Assembly: GCF_007677725.1 (NCBI RefSeq)
Contig: NZ_VEDF01000016.1
Span: 1-64,000 of the forward strand
DNA: 64,000 nucleotides
From: Pseudomonas sp. URMO17WK12:I11
GTDB taxonomy: Bacteria; Pseudomonadota; Gammaproteobacteria; Pseudomonadales; Pseudomonadaceae
Direction: 5' to 3'
The position numbers and the translations under genes are program-made. This document shows, one piece after another, positions 8,283 to 17,191 of this stretch; position 1 is the first letter of the stretch; every line of letters starts with the position of its first letter. Below the pieces are notes generated by a model that worked only from the letters and a program-made list of their open reading frames with translations, did no database searches and was not told the DNA's origin.

Positions 8283-9563
8283 TTACAACACCATGCTAGG
8301 CAGCCATAGCGAGATCGCCGGGATGTAGGTCACTGCCATCAACACCAGGAACAGCGCCACGTAGAATGGCAGCAGCGCCTTCACCGTGGCCTCGATGCTG
8401 ACCTTGCCGATGGCCGAGCCGACGAACAGCACCGCGCCCACCGGCGGGGTGATCAGCCCGATGCCCAGGTTGACCAGCATGATCATGCCGAAGTGCACCG
8501 GGTCCACGCCGATGCCGGTGATCACCGGTAGCAGGATCGGCGTCAGGATCAGGATCAGCGGCGCCATGTCCATGACCGTGCCCAACAGCAGGAGCATGAA
8601 GTTGATGCACATCAGGATCACATAACGGTTGTCCGAGAAGGTCAGGAACGCCGTGGTGATCTTCGACGGGATCTGCATCAGGGTCATGACGTAGCCGAAG
8701 CTGGCTGCGAAAGCGATCAGGATCATCACGATCGAGATCGTCCGTACGGTGCGGTGCATCAGTTTGGGCAGGTCGCGCCACTTGTAGTCGCGGTAGATGA
8801 ACATGGTCACGAAGAACGACCACACCACGGCCACCGCCGCCGATTCAGTCGCCGTGAACACCCCCGAAAGAATGCCGCCGAGGATAATGACCATGGCCAT
8901 CAGCCCCCACAGCGCCTCCCCGGCGATCTTCAGTGCCTGGCGCAGCGGAATCACCTCGCCCTTGGGGTAGTTGCGCTTCTTGGCGAAGATCAGGCACAGG
9001 CCCATCATCACCGCGCTGAGCAACAGCCCTGGCATTACCCCGGCCATGAACAGCGAGGCAATCGATACGGTGCCGCCAGCGGCGAGCGAGTAGAGCACCG
9101 AGTTGTGGCTCGGCGGGGTCAGCAACGCCTGTACCGAGCCGCTGACGGTGACCGCCGTGGAAAACTCGCGGGGGTAGCCCTTGCGTTCCATCTCCGGGAT
9201 CAGCACCGAGCCGACCGACGCCGTGTCAGCGACCGAAGAACCGGAAATCGCCCCGAAGAAGGTCGAAGCGGTGATGTTGACCAGCGACAGGCCACCGCGC
9301 ACGAAACCCACCAGCACTCCGGCGAAGGCGACCAGGCGCCGCGACATGCCGCCTTCGGCCATGATCGCCCCGGCCAGGACGAAGAACGGGATGGCCAACA
9401 ACGAGAATTTGTTAACGCCGCTGGCCACCTGGATCATCATCGCCTGCAGCGGGATGTCGATGTACCAGGCGCCAATCAGCGCGGACAGCCCCAGGGCATA
9501 GGCCACCGGCATGCCGAGCAGGATCAGGGCGACGAAACTGCCCAACAGAATCAATGCATCCAT
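8283..9563 (-). CDS. dctM: TRAP transporter large permease, DctM type
   Basis: A 426-residue, highly hydrophobic protein with 12 or so membrane segments. It has the DctM family blocks PFFVLAGAIMAEGGMSRRL, the NITASTFFGAISGSSVADTA region and a C-terminal NLGIGLITPPVG segment. It forms the ion-coupled transport channel of a tripartite TRAP system. It abuts the small permease gene directly (stop and start adjacent at 9563/9564). Together with the DctP-like binding protein and uronate dehydrogenase this is a probable hexuronate importer. Confidence 0.92.
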   Translation of the reverse strand: MDALILLGSFVALILLGMPVAYALGLSALIGAWYIDIPLQAMMIQVASGVNKFSLLAIPFFVLAGAIMAEGGMSRRLVAFAGVLVGFVRGGLSLVNITASTFFGAISGSSVADTASVGSVLIPEMERKGYPREFSTAVTVSGSVQALLTPPSHNSVLYSLAAGGTVSIASLFMAGVMPGLLLSAVMMGLCLIFAKKRNYPKGEVIPLRQALKIAGEALWGLMAMVIILGGILSGVFTATESAAVAVVWSFFVTMFIYRDYKWRDLPKLMHRTVRTISIVMILIAFAASFGYVMTLMQIPSKITTAFLTFSDNRYVILMCINFMLLLLGTVMDMAPLILILTPILLPVITGIGVDPVHFGMIMLVNLGIGLITPPVGAVLFVGSAIGKVSIEATVKALLPFYVALFLVLMAVTYIPAISLWLPSMVL

Positions 9564-10097
9564 TTATGCCGCCCCCTCGTTTTCTTCCACCAGATCGAAG
9601 CGCACGACCCTGCGCTGGCTCTGATCGCCCAGCAGGAGTTTTTCCAGCACGAAAATCAACGTCAGCAGGCCGCCCACCGGGATGGGCGCGTAGCTCATGC
9701 CCACGCGCATGCTCGGCAGCGAGGCCATGTACTGATTCCAGGTGGTGGCGCACAGCTTGAAGCCATACCAGGTCATGAACAGGCACACCCCGACCATCAG
9801 CAGTTGGGTCAATACCGCCACCAGGCGCCGGGTGGGTTCGGGCATGCGATCGGTGACCATCGCCACCGCCATGTGCGCGCCGGCGCGGTAACTGGCGGCG
9901 GCGCCGATGAAGGTGAACAGCACCATCAGCAGGATCGACACCGGCTCCGGCCAGCTGGAGCCGGTACCCAGGACGTAGCGGGCGAAGATGCCCCAGGGAA
10001 TGATCAGCGTCATGGTCAGGATCGACAGCCCGGCGACCCAGATACAGGCGCGGTAGAGCGCGTCGTTGACGCGCAGGAACAGCATTTTCATAGGCAT
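9564..10097 (-). CDS. dctQ: TRAP transporter small permease, DctQ type
   Basis: A protein of about 177 residues with four membrane segments and the DctQ-family features IFARYVLGTGSSWPEP near residue 40 and a conserved arginine-containing GAAASYRAGAHMAV loop. It associates with the large permease in the inner membrane. The start is uncertain: ATG codons at 10097 and 10091, and a GTG at 10100, all lack a clear ribosome site. It is located between the binding-protein gene and dctM, in the usual TRAP order P-Q-M. Confidence 0.88.
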   Translation of the reverse strand: MPMKMLFLRVNDALYRACIWVAGLSILTMTLIIPWGIFARYVLGTGSSWPEPVSILLMVLFTFIGAAASYRAGAHMAVAMVTDRMPEPTRRLVAVLTQLLMVGVCLFMTWYGFKLCATTWNQYMASLPSMRVGMSYAPIPVGGLLTLIFVLEKLLLGDQSQRRVVRFDLVEENEGAA

Positions 10098-10158
10098 CAC
10101 CAGAGCGGCAGGGCGACGGGCGTCGCGCTGCCGCGGTCTTCTCGGAAGGGGGCCGGTG

Positions 10159-11130
10159 TTACTGGACGGCGTCGATACGCTTCATCAGGTCGGCGTATTG
10201 CGCACCGTATTTCTCGCGCACCGGGGCGGTGGCGTCATAGAAGGGCTTGGTGTCGACGGCGATGAACTCGACGCCGGCCGCCTTGAGCTTCTCTTCACTG
10301 GCGGCAGACTTGGCATCCCACAGCGCGCGCTCTTCCATCTGCGCTTCGCGGGCGACCTTCTTCACCAGCGCCTGTTGATCGGCGCTGAGCTTGTTCCAGG
10401 TGGTCTTGGACATCACCACAGGCTCAGGCAGGATCAGATGGTTGGTCAAGGTGAAGTACTTGGCGCTCTGGTAGTGGTTATGCTCGAGCAGGGTCGGCGG
10501 GTTGTTCTCGGCGCCGTCGATCACCCCGGTCTGCAGGGCGCTGAAGATCTCGCCGGTGTCCATGGCGATACCGTTGCCGCCCATGGCGTTCATCATGTCG
10601 ATGAACAGCGGGTTGCCCTGTACGCGGATCTTCATGCCCTTGAGGTCTGCGAGGCTGCGCACCGGCTTTTTCGTGTACAGGCTGCGCGAGCCGCCATCCA
10701 TCCAGGCCAGCGCCACCAGGTTGAATTCGGAATGGGTGATCTTGTCGAGGATCTCCTGGCCGATCTCGCCGTCGATGATCTTGCGCATGTGCGCATGGTC
10801 GCGGAACACGAACGGCATGTTGAACACGTTCACATCCGGCACCACCGGGCCGACGATGCCCAGGCTGACCCGGGTCATCTGCACGGCACCGATCTGCGCC
10901 TGCTCGATCACCTCTTTTTCCGAGCCCAATACGCCACCGGGGAACATCTTGAAGGTGATGTCACCGTTGCTGGCCTGTTCGAGCTTCTTGCCCATGTTCT
11001 GTTCGGCGACAACGGTCGGGTAACCGGCCGGGTGAATTTCGGCGAACTTGATGTCGAGGGCCGAGGCCGGCATCGACAGGCTGAAAGCGAATGGGAGTAC
11101 GGCAAGAAGCAGCTTGCGTTTGAAGGTCAT
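10159..11130 (-). CDS. dctP: TRAP transporter periplasmic substrate-binding protein, DctP type
   Basis: A 323-residue protein with a cleavable signal peptide (about residues 1-24, ending ASA-LD). The mature protein carries DctP features: the GGVLGSEKEVIEQAQIGAVQM stretch, a MKIRVQGNPLF segment that includes the conserved arginine which salt-bridges a substrate carboxylate, and GVIDGAENNPPTLLEHNHY. It binds an acidic ligand, probably galacturonate or glucuronate given the adjacent Udh gene. The ribosome site GGAG lies upstream of the ATG. Confidence 0.9.
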   Translation of the reverse strand: MTFKRKLLLAVLPFAFSLSMPASALDIKFAEIHPAGYPTVVAEQNMGKKLEQASNGDITFKMFPGGVLGSEKEVIEQAQIGAVQMTRVSLGIVGPVVPDVNVFNMPFVFRDHAHMRKIIDGEIGQEILDKITHSEFNLVALAWMDGGSRSLYTKKPVRSLADLKGMKIRVQGNPLFIDMMNAMGGNGIAMDTGEIFSALQTGVIDGAENNPPTLLEHNHYQSAKYFTLTNHLILPEPVVMSKTTWNKLSADQQALVKKVAREAQMEERALWDAKSAASEEKLKAAGVEFIAVDTKPFYDATAPVREKYGAQYADLMKRIDAVQ

Positions 11131-11193
11131 GGTGAAACTCCGTGGTTTTTATTATCTGGTTTCGCGTGTCAGTGGCAGGTAAAACAGGGCGCT

Positions 11194-12069
11194 TCAGCCG
11201 CGCCAGGCAGGTTCCTCCAGGCCTTGGGCGCCCGGGCGCAGGGCGAACACACCGCCCGCCAGGGGCTGGTCGGCAAGGTCGCTGTCGGCTGGGCGAATGG
11301 AGGTGACGAACAAAGTGTCGAGGTTGGCGCCGCCGAAGGCGCACATGGCCGGTTTCTTCACCGGCACCGTGAGCGAGCGGTCCAGGCGTCCATCCGGGGT
11401 GAAACGGTGAATCTGCCCGGCATCGTTGCCGCAGATCCAATAGCAGCCGTCGGTGTCGATAGCCGCGCCGTCGGGGCGCCCGGGAAACGCGCGCATGTCG
11501 ACGAACAGCCGCTGGTTGTGGGGCGTGGCGCTGTCGATGTCATAGTCGAAGGCCCAGATCTTCTGCACAGCAGGGTGCGAGTCGGACAGGTACATGCGCG
11601 TGCCGTCAGGGCTGAAGGCCAGGCCATTGGGCACGATCATGTCCTTGAGCTGGCGGTGCAAGCGGCCTTCGCCATCGACCCGATACAGCGCCCCGACATG
11701 CGCGCCTTGTTGCATGTCCATGAGCATGCTGCCGGCCCAGAAACGCCCTTGGCGATCACAGCGGCCGTCGTTGAAGCGCATGCCCGGTTGCCCGTGCTCG
11801 ACTGCCGCAATCAGACGACTGTGCAGGCTGCCATCGGCCTCGGCGCGGACCTGGTAGATGCCATCTTCCATGCCGGCCAACCAGCCGTTCGCAGCGCGCG
11901 CGATGCAGGCCAGCATCTGCTCACCCTGCCAGCGCTGGTGCTTGCCGCCGTGCCACCGGTGCAGCTGGCGCGCTGGAATATCGACCCAGTACAGGGCCTG
12001 CTCGGCGGGGTGCCACACAGGGCTTTCGCCTGTGCCATTGCGGGCGTCGACGATCAGTTCGCAGTGCAT
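11194..12069 (-). CDS. SMP-30/gluconolactonase-family lactonase
   Basis: A 291-residue six-bladed beta-propeller of the SMP-30/regucalcin family. It shows GTGESPVWHPAEQALYWVD (metal-binding glutamate near residue 15), FNDGRCDRQGRFWAGSM and NGLAFSPDGTRMYLSDS (metal-binding Asn and Asp). In this context it should hydrolyse the galactaro- or glucaro-lactone made by uronate dehydrogenase, giving the aldaric acid. AGGAGG lies eight bases before the ATG. The 24-base gap from udh implies co-transcription. The exact lactone preference cannot be read from sequence. Confidence 0.87.
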   Translation of the reverse strand: MHCELIVDARNGTGESPVWHPAEQALYWVDIPARQLHRWHGGKHQRWQGEQMLACIARAANGWLAGMEDGIYQVRAEADGSLHSRLIAAVEHGQPGMRFNDGRCDRQGRFWAGSMLMDMQQGAHVGALYRVDGEGRLHRQLKDMIVPNGLAFSPDGTRMYLSDSHPAVQKIWAFDYDIDSATPHNQRLFVDMRAFPGRPDGAAIDTDGCYWICGNDAGQIHRFTPDGRLDRSLTVPVKKPAMCAFGGANLDTLFVTSIRPADSDLADQPLAGGVFALRPGAQGLEEPAWRG

Positions 12070-12093
12070 GCTCAGGCCTCCTGGCCGTGCGGG

Positions 12094-12900
12094 TCAGTTG
12101 AACGGGCCAGCTGCGACGAAGGCGCCGCCCTGATAGACCATGCTGGGGTCTTGCGCAGCGGGCGCAGGCTTGGCCTCTACCGCGGCGCGAAACACCTCGG
12201 AGGTGTCCTTGGGTTGGTAACCCAAGTGGGCGGCGTAGCGGTTGTCCCACCACACCGTGGCATTGTCGGAAGCGCCGTAGACCACGGTGTGACCGACGTC
12301 AGGGGTGAACAGGCTGCGCTCGATCAATTGGCTGAGGTCGTCGTAGCTCAGCCAGGTGCAGAGCATGCGCGGGTTCTGTGGCTGCTCGAAGGATGAGCCA
12401 ATGCGCAGGCTGACGGTTTCGATGCCATAGCGATCGAAATAGAAGCTGGCGACGTCTTCGCCGTAGCATTTGGATAGGCCGTAATAGCTGTCGGGGCGGC
12501 GCAGGGCGTGCGCGTCGATGCGCTGATCCTGACGGTAGAAGCCGATCACATGATTGGAACTGGCGAAGACCACGCGCTTGACGCCATGCTTGCGCGCCGC
12601 TTCGTAGATATGGAACACGCCACAGATGTTCGGCCCGAGGATGTCTTCGAAGGCGTGCTCGGTGGACACTCCGCCAAAATGCACGATGGCATCGACACCT
12701 TCGACCAAGGCGTGGACTGCCGCTTTATCGGCCAGGTCGCAGCGGACCACTTCTTCGTGAGGGCCGGCAGCAGGGGCCATCGGCGCGATGTCGGAAAGGC
12801 GCAGGACTTCGGCACAGTCGCTCAGGCGCTGGCGTAGAACCTTGCCCAGGCCGCCTGCCGCTCCGGTGAGCAGCAGGCGCTTGAAGGGGGTTTTGGTCAT
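12094..12900 (-). CDS. udh: Uronate dehydrogenase
   Basis: A 268-residue short-chain dehydrogenase/epimerase-fold enzyme. It oxidises D-galacturonate or D-glucuronate with NAD+ to the aldarolactone. The N-terminal NAD motif is LTGAAGGLGK (11-20), and the catalytic YxxxK is YGLSK (Y140, K144), with an upstream SSN serine. The whole protein closely resembles characterised Pseudomonas Udh, including the C-terminal segment YQGGAFVAAGPFN. It is the first gene of the minus-strand operon. An operator-like inverted repeat lies 30 bases upstream and has a near copy upstream of the porin gene. Confidence 0.93.
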   Translation of the reverse strand: MTKTPFKRLLLTGAAGGLGKVLRQRLSDCAEVLRLSDIAPMAPAAGPHEEVVRCDLADKAAVHALVEGVDAIVHFGGVSTEHAFEDILGPNICGVFHIYEAARKHGVKRVVFASSNHVIGFYRQDQRIDAHALRRPDSYYGLSKCYGEDVASFYFDRYGIETVSLRIGSSFEQPQNPRMLCTWLSYDDLSQLIERSLFTPDVGHTVVYGASDNATVWWDNRYAAHLGYQPKDTSEVFRAAVEAKPAPAAQDPSMVYQGGAFVAAGPFN

Positions 12901-12929
12901 GTCGGTCTACTTATTGTTAATTGTTGTAA

Positions 12930-12942
12930 GTTGTCGTATGAC
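12930..12942 (-). promoter_or_regulatory. Operator-like inverted repeat upstream of udh
   Basis: GTTGTCGTATGAC is an imperfect palindrome (GTTGT-N3-ATGAC) 30 bases upstream of the udh start. The matching element at 14303-14315, upstream of the porin gene, differs at only two bases and is perfectly palindromic. Such TTGT-N-ACAA dyads are typical of GntR/FadR-family operators. The regulator gene is not in this window. Assignment as an operator is inference. Confidence 0.55.
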
Positions 12943-13023
12943 TTGGGCAATTATCGACAGCCTATTCCATGCTTGTCAATGCTGCATGTCGGTAGCGAGC
13001 GCTTGCCCAGATTGCCCATCGGC

Positions 13024-14268
13024 TCACAGCAACGACAGCGGATAGTTGAAGATCAAGCGGTTCTCATCGAACTCGTTGTTGCTGAAGCTGCGGCGAATGC
13101 TCGAGTTGCGCCACTTCACACTCAAGTCCTTGAACGCCCCGCTCTGGATGACATAGGCCAACTCCGATTCACGCACCCACTCCTTGCCGTCGCTGACCGC
13201 TGCGGTGTGCACATCGCGGCCGCTGATGTAGCGGTTCATCAGGGTCAGGCCGGGGATGCCCAGGGCCACGAAGTTGTAGTCATGGCGCACCTGCCAGGAG
13301 CGTTCGTTGGCGTTGTCGAAGCTTGCGTTGTAGCTGTCGTTGGCCAAGGTGCCGCCGCTGGTGCCGTTGACCCGCATCCAGGTGTCGCCGTCGACCTTCT
13401 GCAAGCCGATCCAGAACGTGTTGCCGCCGTATTTGGCGGAGAACATTCCGGAGTAGGTCTTGTTGTCCAGCTTGCCGGCGCGCTGCGAGCCGTCGTCATC
13501 GCCCTGGAAGTAACCGAGGTTGGCGCCCAAGGTCCAGGCGCCAGCCGGTTGAATGTGGTTCAACTGCAGGTACTGCTGCTGATACACATCCTTGAGCACC
13601 GCATTCCACAGGCCCACCAGCGTGCGCTCCTGGTTGAACTTGTACTCGCCGCCCACGAAATTGAACCGATCCGACAAGGCGCCGGCGTAGCTCATGTCGT
13701 CCATGCTCGCATCGTTGCGCGGGCTGTTGCCGCGGAACTGGCCGCCATACAAGGTCAGCCCGGCAATCTCGTTGGAGGTGATCTGCCCGCCCCGGAAGGT
13801 CTGCGGCAACGAGCGGCCATCGTCAGAGCGCAGGATCGGCAGCACTGGCATCCACTCGCCGATCTTCAGTTCGGTCTTGGAGATGCGCGCCTTGCCGGCG
13901 ACGGCCAGGCGCCCGTAGTCATCGGCAGGGCGTCCGTCGTCGTGGCGCGGCAGCAGCGCGGTGCCATAGGTGCCGCCACCGCCATCGAGCTTGACCGACC
14001 ATAAGCCCAGTACATCCACGCCGAACCCGACCGGGCCTTGGGTGAAGCCTGAGCGGGCGTCGAGGATGAAGCTCTGGGTCCATTCCTCGGCTTTGCTTTG
14101 CGGGTTGGCGGGGTTGGTGAAGTTGCGATTGATGTAGAAGTTGCGCAGCCCCAGGACGGCTTTGCTGTCTTCGATGAAACCTTGTGCAGCACCAACGCCA
14201 GGCACGGCACTGAGCAGGCTGACGCCGAACAGCGCGTAGGGGAGGGAGGTCTGGCAGATTTTCGACAT
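13024..14268 (-). CDS. OprD-family outer-membrane porin
   Basis: A 414-residue protein with a signal peptide (about 1-28) followed by a sequence typical of OprD porins: FIEDSKAVLGLRNFYINRNF at the mature N-terminus, a DARSGFTQGPVGFGVDVLGLW segment, a DRFNFVGGEYKF strand and a C-terminal strand ending NRLIFNYPLSLL. It forms a substrate-selective 18-strand barrel. It is placed alone, 123 bases upstream of udh on the same strand, with the same operator-like element. It probably admits hexuronates or aldarates across the outer membrane. Confidence 0.9.
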   Translation of the reverse strand: MSKICQTSLPYALFGVSLLSAVPGVGAAQGFIEDSKAVLGLRNFYINRNFTNPANPQSKAEEWTQSFILDARSGFTQGPVGFGVDVLGLWSVKLDGGGGTYGTALLPRHDDGRPADDYGRLAVAGKARISKTELKIGEWMPVLPILRSDDGRSLPQTFRGGQITSNEIAGLTLYGGQFRGNSPRNDASMDDMSYAGALSDRFNFVGGEYKFNQERTLVGLWNAVLKDVYQQQYLQLNHIQPAGAWTLGANLGYFQGDDDGSQRAGKLDNKTYSGMFSAKYGGNTFWIGLQKVDGDTWMRVNGTSGGTLANDSYNASFDNANERSWQVRHDYNFVALGIPGLTLMNRYISGRDVHTAAVSDGKEWVRESELAYVIQSGAFKDLSVKWRNSSIRRSFSNNEFDENRLIFNYPLSLL

Positions 14269-14302
14269 GGGATACGTCCATTTTCTATTGTTTTTGTTAT
14301 GC

Positions 14303-14315
14303 GTTGTCGTACAAC
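14303..14315 (-). promoter_or_regulatory. Perfect 13-bp palindrome upstream of the porin gene
   Basis: GTTGTCGTACAAC is a perfect GTTGT-CGT-ACAAC dyad 35 bases upstream of the porin start. Its near copy precedes udh, and both are followed (reading toward the gene) by similar AACAA/ACAATA AT-rich blocks. This looks like one regulator controlling both transcription units. It also lies in the divergent region shared with gcd. Confidence 0.6.
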
Positions 14316-14580
14316 CTCGGCGTTTTTATCAAGTGCGAAAACCTCTGTCAATGTGAGAAATATCCAGCTAAGCAAGGTGTCAAGTGAATCTTTTCTAGCG
14401 AAGGCTCTACTTCGCGCGTTAGCTATAGAGTACGGTCATACGATGACAGCAGCGGATTGTTACGATTAGTGCAAAGGGTTTGACGCGATTACTCAATGAG
14501 TCGCGGAATCATTTCGTAATACTATTCTTGGTCTCTGAACGGCTAATCGTTTCAGTCCCATGGATACGGAGATTTCGCGC
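14316..14580. other. AT-rich divergent intergenic region between porin and gcd
   Basis: This stretch of about 265 bases is less GC-rich than its surroundings and holds no convincing reading frame. Visible items are an 11-bp palindrome ACTCAATGAGT at 14491-14501, a TTGACG hexamer at 14480-14485 and a TAATACTAT string near 14517-14525. Correctly spaced promoter pairs could not be assigned. It must contain the gcd promoter. Confidence 0.5.
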
Positions 14581-16962
14581 ATGAGCTCTACCCGTGCTTC
14601 ACAACCCCCGCGCCTGTTACCCAGGCTATTGGGCGTGCTGTTCGCGCTGATGGGCCTGGCCCTGCTGGCGGGCGGCATCAAACTGGCGACCCTGGGTGGT
14701 TCGCTGTATTACCTGCTGGCCGGCGTCGGCCTGCTGATCACCGGTGGCCTGCTGTGGGGCCAACGCCGCGAAGCGCTGAGCGTCTATGGCATCGTGCTGC
14801 TGCTGAGCTCACTGTGGTCATTGATGGAAGTCGGGTTGGACTGGTGGCAACTGGTGCCGCGCCTGGCCCTGTGGTTCGTCCTGGGTGTGGTGTTGCTGCT
14901 GCCCTGGCTGCGCAAGCCACTGACCGTAGGCCAACCTTACCCGCTTGGCACGGGTGTGCTGGCAGCGGGCGTGGCGGTGGCGGGGCTGATGGCCGTGGCC
15001 AGCCAGTTCACCAACCACAATACCATTGTGGGTCGCCTGGACCGCGACACCGCAGGGACCGACAGCGCCGCGCCGCCGATGCCCGATGGCGACTGGCAGG
15101 CCTATGGCCGCACCGCCTTCGGCGACCGCTACTCGCCGCTCAAGCAGATCACCCCAGAGAACGTCGGCACCCTCAAGCCGGCCTGGACCTACCGCACCGG
15201 CGACCTGCCTGGCCCTAACGACCCGGCTGAAACCACAGCGGAGAACACCCCGCTCAAGGTCAACGACAAGTTGTATGTGTGCACCCCGCACAGCCAGGTG
15301 ATCGCCCTCGATCCGGACAGCGGCAAGGAACTGTGGCGATTCGATCCCAAGTTGAGCACCCAGAACGCCGATAACTTCAAGGGCTGGGCGCACATGACCT
15401 GTCGCGGCGTGGCCTATTTCGACACCGCCCAGGCCCAAGCCAGTGCGGCGACCGGACAGGCCTGCGCCAAGCGTATCTACGTACCTACCGCCGACACCCG
15501 CCTGATCGCCCTGGATGCCGATACCGGCAAGCAATGTGAAGGTTTCGGCGACAACGGCCAGATCGACCTGACCCGCAACATCGGCACCTTCGCCGCCGGG
15601 GGCTACTACTCGACCTCGCCACCGGCGATTGCCGGCGGCCTGGTGATCCTCGGTGGCCACGTCACCGACAACGTCTCGACCGACGAGCCCTCGGGCGTGA
15701 TTCGTGCCTATGACGCCATCACCGGCAAACTGGTGTGGAACTGGGACAGCGGCAACCCGGACGCCACCGCGCCGATTGCCGAGGGCCAGTTCTACACACG
15801 CAACTCGCCGAACATGTGGTCGGTGATCAGCGTCGACGAAAAGCTGGGCATGCTCTACCTGCCGATGGGCAACCAGATGCCTGACCAGTGGGGCGGCAAC
15901 CGCACGCCAGAATCGGAGAAGTACAGCGCCGGTGTGGTGGCGCTGGACGTCGCCACCGGCCAGGTGCGCTGGAACTACCAATTCACCCACCACGACCTGT
16001 GGGACATGGACGTCGGCGGCCAGCCGAGCCTGATCGATATCAAGACCGCCGATGGCGTCAAGCCGGCGCTGATGGCCTCGACCAAGCAGGGCAGCATCTA
16101 CGTGCTGGACCGCAGCAATGGCCAGCCCCTGGTACCGATCAAGGAGACGCCGGTACCGCAAGGTGCGGTCGAGGGTGACCACACTTCGCCAACCCAGCCG
16201 ATGTCCGCGCTCAACTTCATGCCGCCGACCTTGCGCGAGCATGACATGTGGGGCGTGACCCCGTTCGATCAGTTGCTCTGCCGTATCGACTTCCGCTCGC
16301 TGCGCTATGAGGGCATCTACACGCCGCCGTCGTTGCAGGGCTCGCTGGTGTACCCGGGCAACTTCGGGGTGTTCGACTGGGGCGGTATCTCGGTCGATCC
16401 AGTGCGCCAGATCGCTTTCGTCAACCCCAGCTACATGGCTTTCAAGTCGCAGTTGGTACCGGCGGCCAAGATTGCCGGCCAGCCGGCACGCAAGAGCGAA
16501 ACCGAAGGCATTCAGCCAAACAAGGGCGCGCCGTATGGTGTGATCATGAGCGCCTTCCTGTCGCCGATGGGCTTGCCATGCCAGGCGCCGTCGTGGGGCT
16601 ATGTGGCCGCCGTGGACCTGACCACGCACAAGGTGATCTGGAAGCACAAGAACGGCACCGTGCGCGACAGCTCGCCAGTGCCGATCCCGCTGACCATGGG
16701 CGTGCCAAGCTTGGGCGGCAGCTTCACCACCGCCAGTGGCCTGGCGTTCCTCAGCGGCACCCTGGATCAGTACCTGCGGGCCTATGACGTGCGCGATGGC
16801 AAGGTGCTGTGGGAGGGGCGCCTGCCGGCAGGCGCGCAGACCACGCCGATGACCTACACCGGCAAGGACGGCCGCCAGTACGTGCTGGTGATGGCCGGCG
16901 GCCACGGCTCGCTCGGCACCAAGATGGGCGACTACGTCATGGCCTTCGCGTTGCCTGAGTAA
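14581..16962 (+). CDS. gcd: Membrane-bound PQQ-dependent glucose (aldose) dehydrogenase
   Basis: A 793-residue quinoprotein. Residues about 15-150 form five membrane segments, followed by a periplasmic eight-bladed PQQ propeller with repeated tryptophan-docking sequences. It oxidises aldoses at C1 to lactones and passes electrons to ubiquinone. HHDLWDMD (471-477) and STKQGSIYVLDR place D475 and K502 at the positions equivalent to the E. coli catalytic Asp466 and PQQ-contacting Lys493. The ATG at 14581 is preferred over 14560 because GGAG precedes it by nine bases. The galactonate genes lie downstream on the same strand, suggesting galactose as a physiological substrate here. It is divergent from the uronate porin gene. 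Confidence 0.92.
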   Translation: MSSTRASQPPRLLPRLLGVLFALMGLALLAGGIKLATLGGSLYYLLAGVGLLITGGLLWGQRREALSVYGIVLLLSSLWSLMEVGLDWWQLVPRLALWFVLGVVLLLPWLRKPLTVGQPYPLGTGVLAAGVAVAGLMAVASQFTNHNTIVGRLDRDTAGTDSAAPPMPDGDWQAYGRTAFGDRYSPLKQITPENVGTLKPAWTYRTGDLPGPNDPAETTAENTPLKVNDKLYVCTPHSQVIALDPDSGKELWRFDPKLSTQNADNFKGWAHMTCRGVAYFDTAQAQASAATGQACAKRIYVPTADTRLIALDADTGKQCEGFGDNGQIDLTRNIGTFAAGGYYSTSPPAIAGGLVILGGHVTDNVSTDEPSGVIRAYDAITGKLVWNWDSGNPDATAPIAEGQFYTRNSPNMWSVISVDEKLGMLYLPMGNQMPDQWGGNRTPESEKYSAGVVALDVATGQVRWNYQFTHHDLWDMDVGGQPSLIDIKTADGVKPALMASTKQGSIYVLDRSNGQPLVPIKETPVPQGAVEGDHTSPTQPMSALNFMPPTLREHDMWGVTPFDQLLCRIDFRSLRYEGIYTPPSLQGSLVYPGNFGVFDWGGISVDPVRQIAFVNPSYMAFKSQLVPAAKIAGQPARKSETEGIQPNKGAPYGVIMSAFLSPMGLPCQAPSWGYVAAVDLTTHKVIWKHKNGTVRDSSPVPIPLTMGVPSLGGSFTTASGLAFLSGTLDQYLRAYDVRDGKVLWEGRLPAGAQTTPMTYTGKDGRQYVLVMAGGHGSLGTKMGDYVMAFALPE

Positions 16963-16984
16963 GCCCCGCGACCTGACGCGGCCC

Positions 16985-17102
16985 GTGTGGGAGCGGCCGC
17001 GTGTCGCGAAAGGGCCGCGTAGCGGCCCCAGCAATTCGAGCTATCAGGCTGGAATCCTGGGGACGCTACGCGCCCCTTCGCCACACGCGGCCGCTCCCAC
17101 AC
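16985..17102. repeat. Inverted pair of REP elements (REPIN-like)
   Basis: Two REP-type units in opposite orientation. The outer 19 bases of each arm (16985-17003 and 17084-17102) are perfectly complementary, and the inner arms pair GGGCCGCGTAGCGGCCCC-like sequence with GGGGACGCTACGCGCCCC-like sequence. The GTGTGGGAGCGGCC end is characteristic of P. putida-group REPs. It lies between gcd and dgoK and could act as a transcript stabiliser or partial terminator. Confidence 0.88.
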
Positions 17103-17191
17103 GTCCATCCTCTCAAGCCCTTCATCAAAGCATTCCTTGGATCCCGGTCAGTACCGACCAGGGTCGGCTTACCTGCTTTCTTCTAGTCCCT

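Noticed and set aside
14818..17034. 738-residue antisense frame over gcd
   Set aside because: Shadow of a confirmed quinoprotein gene.
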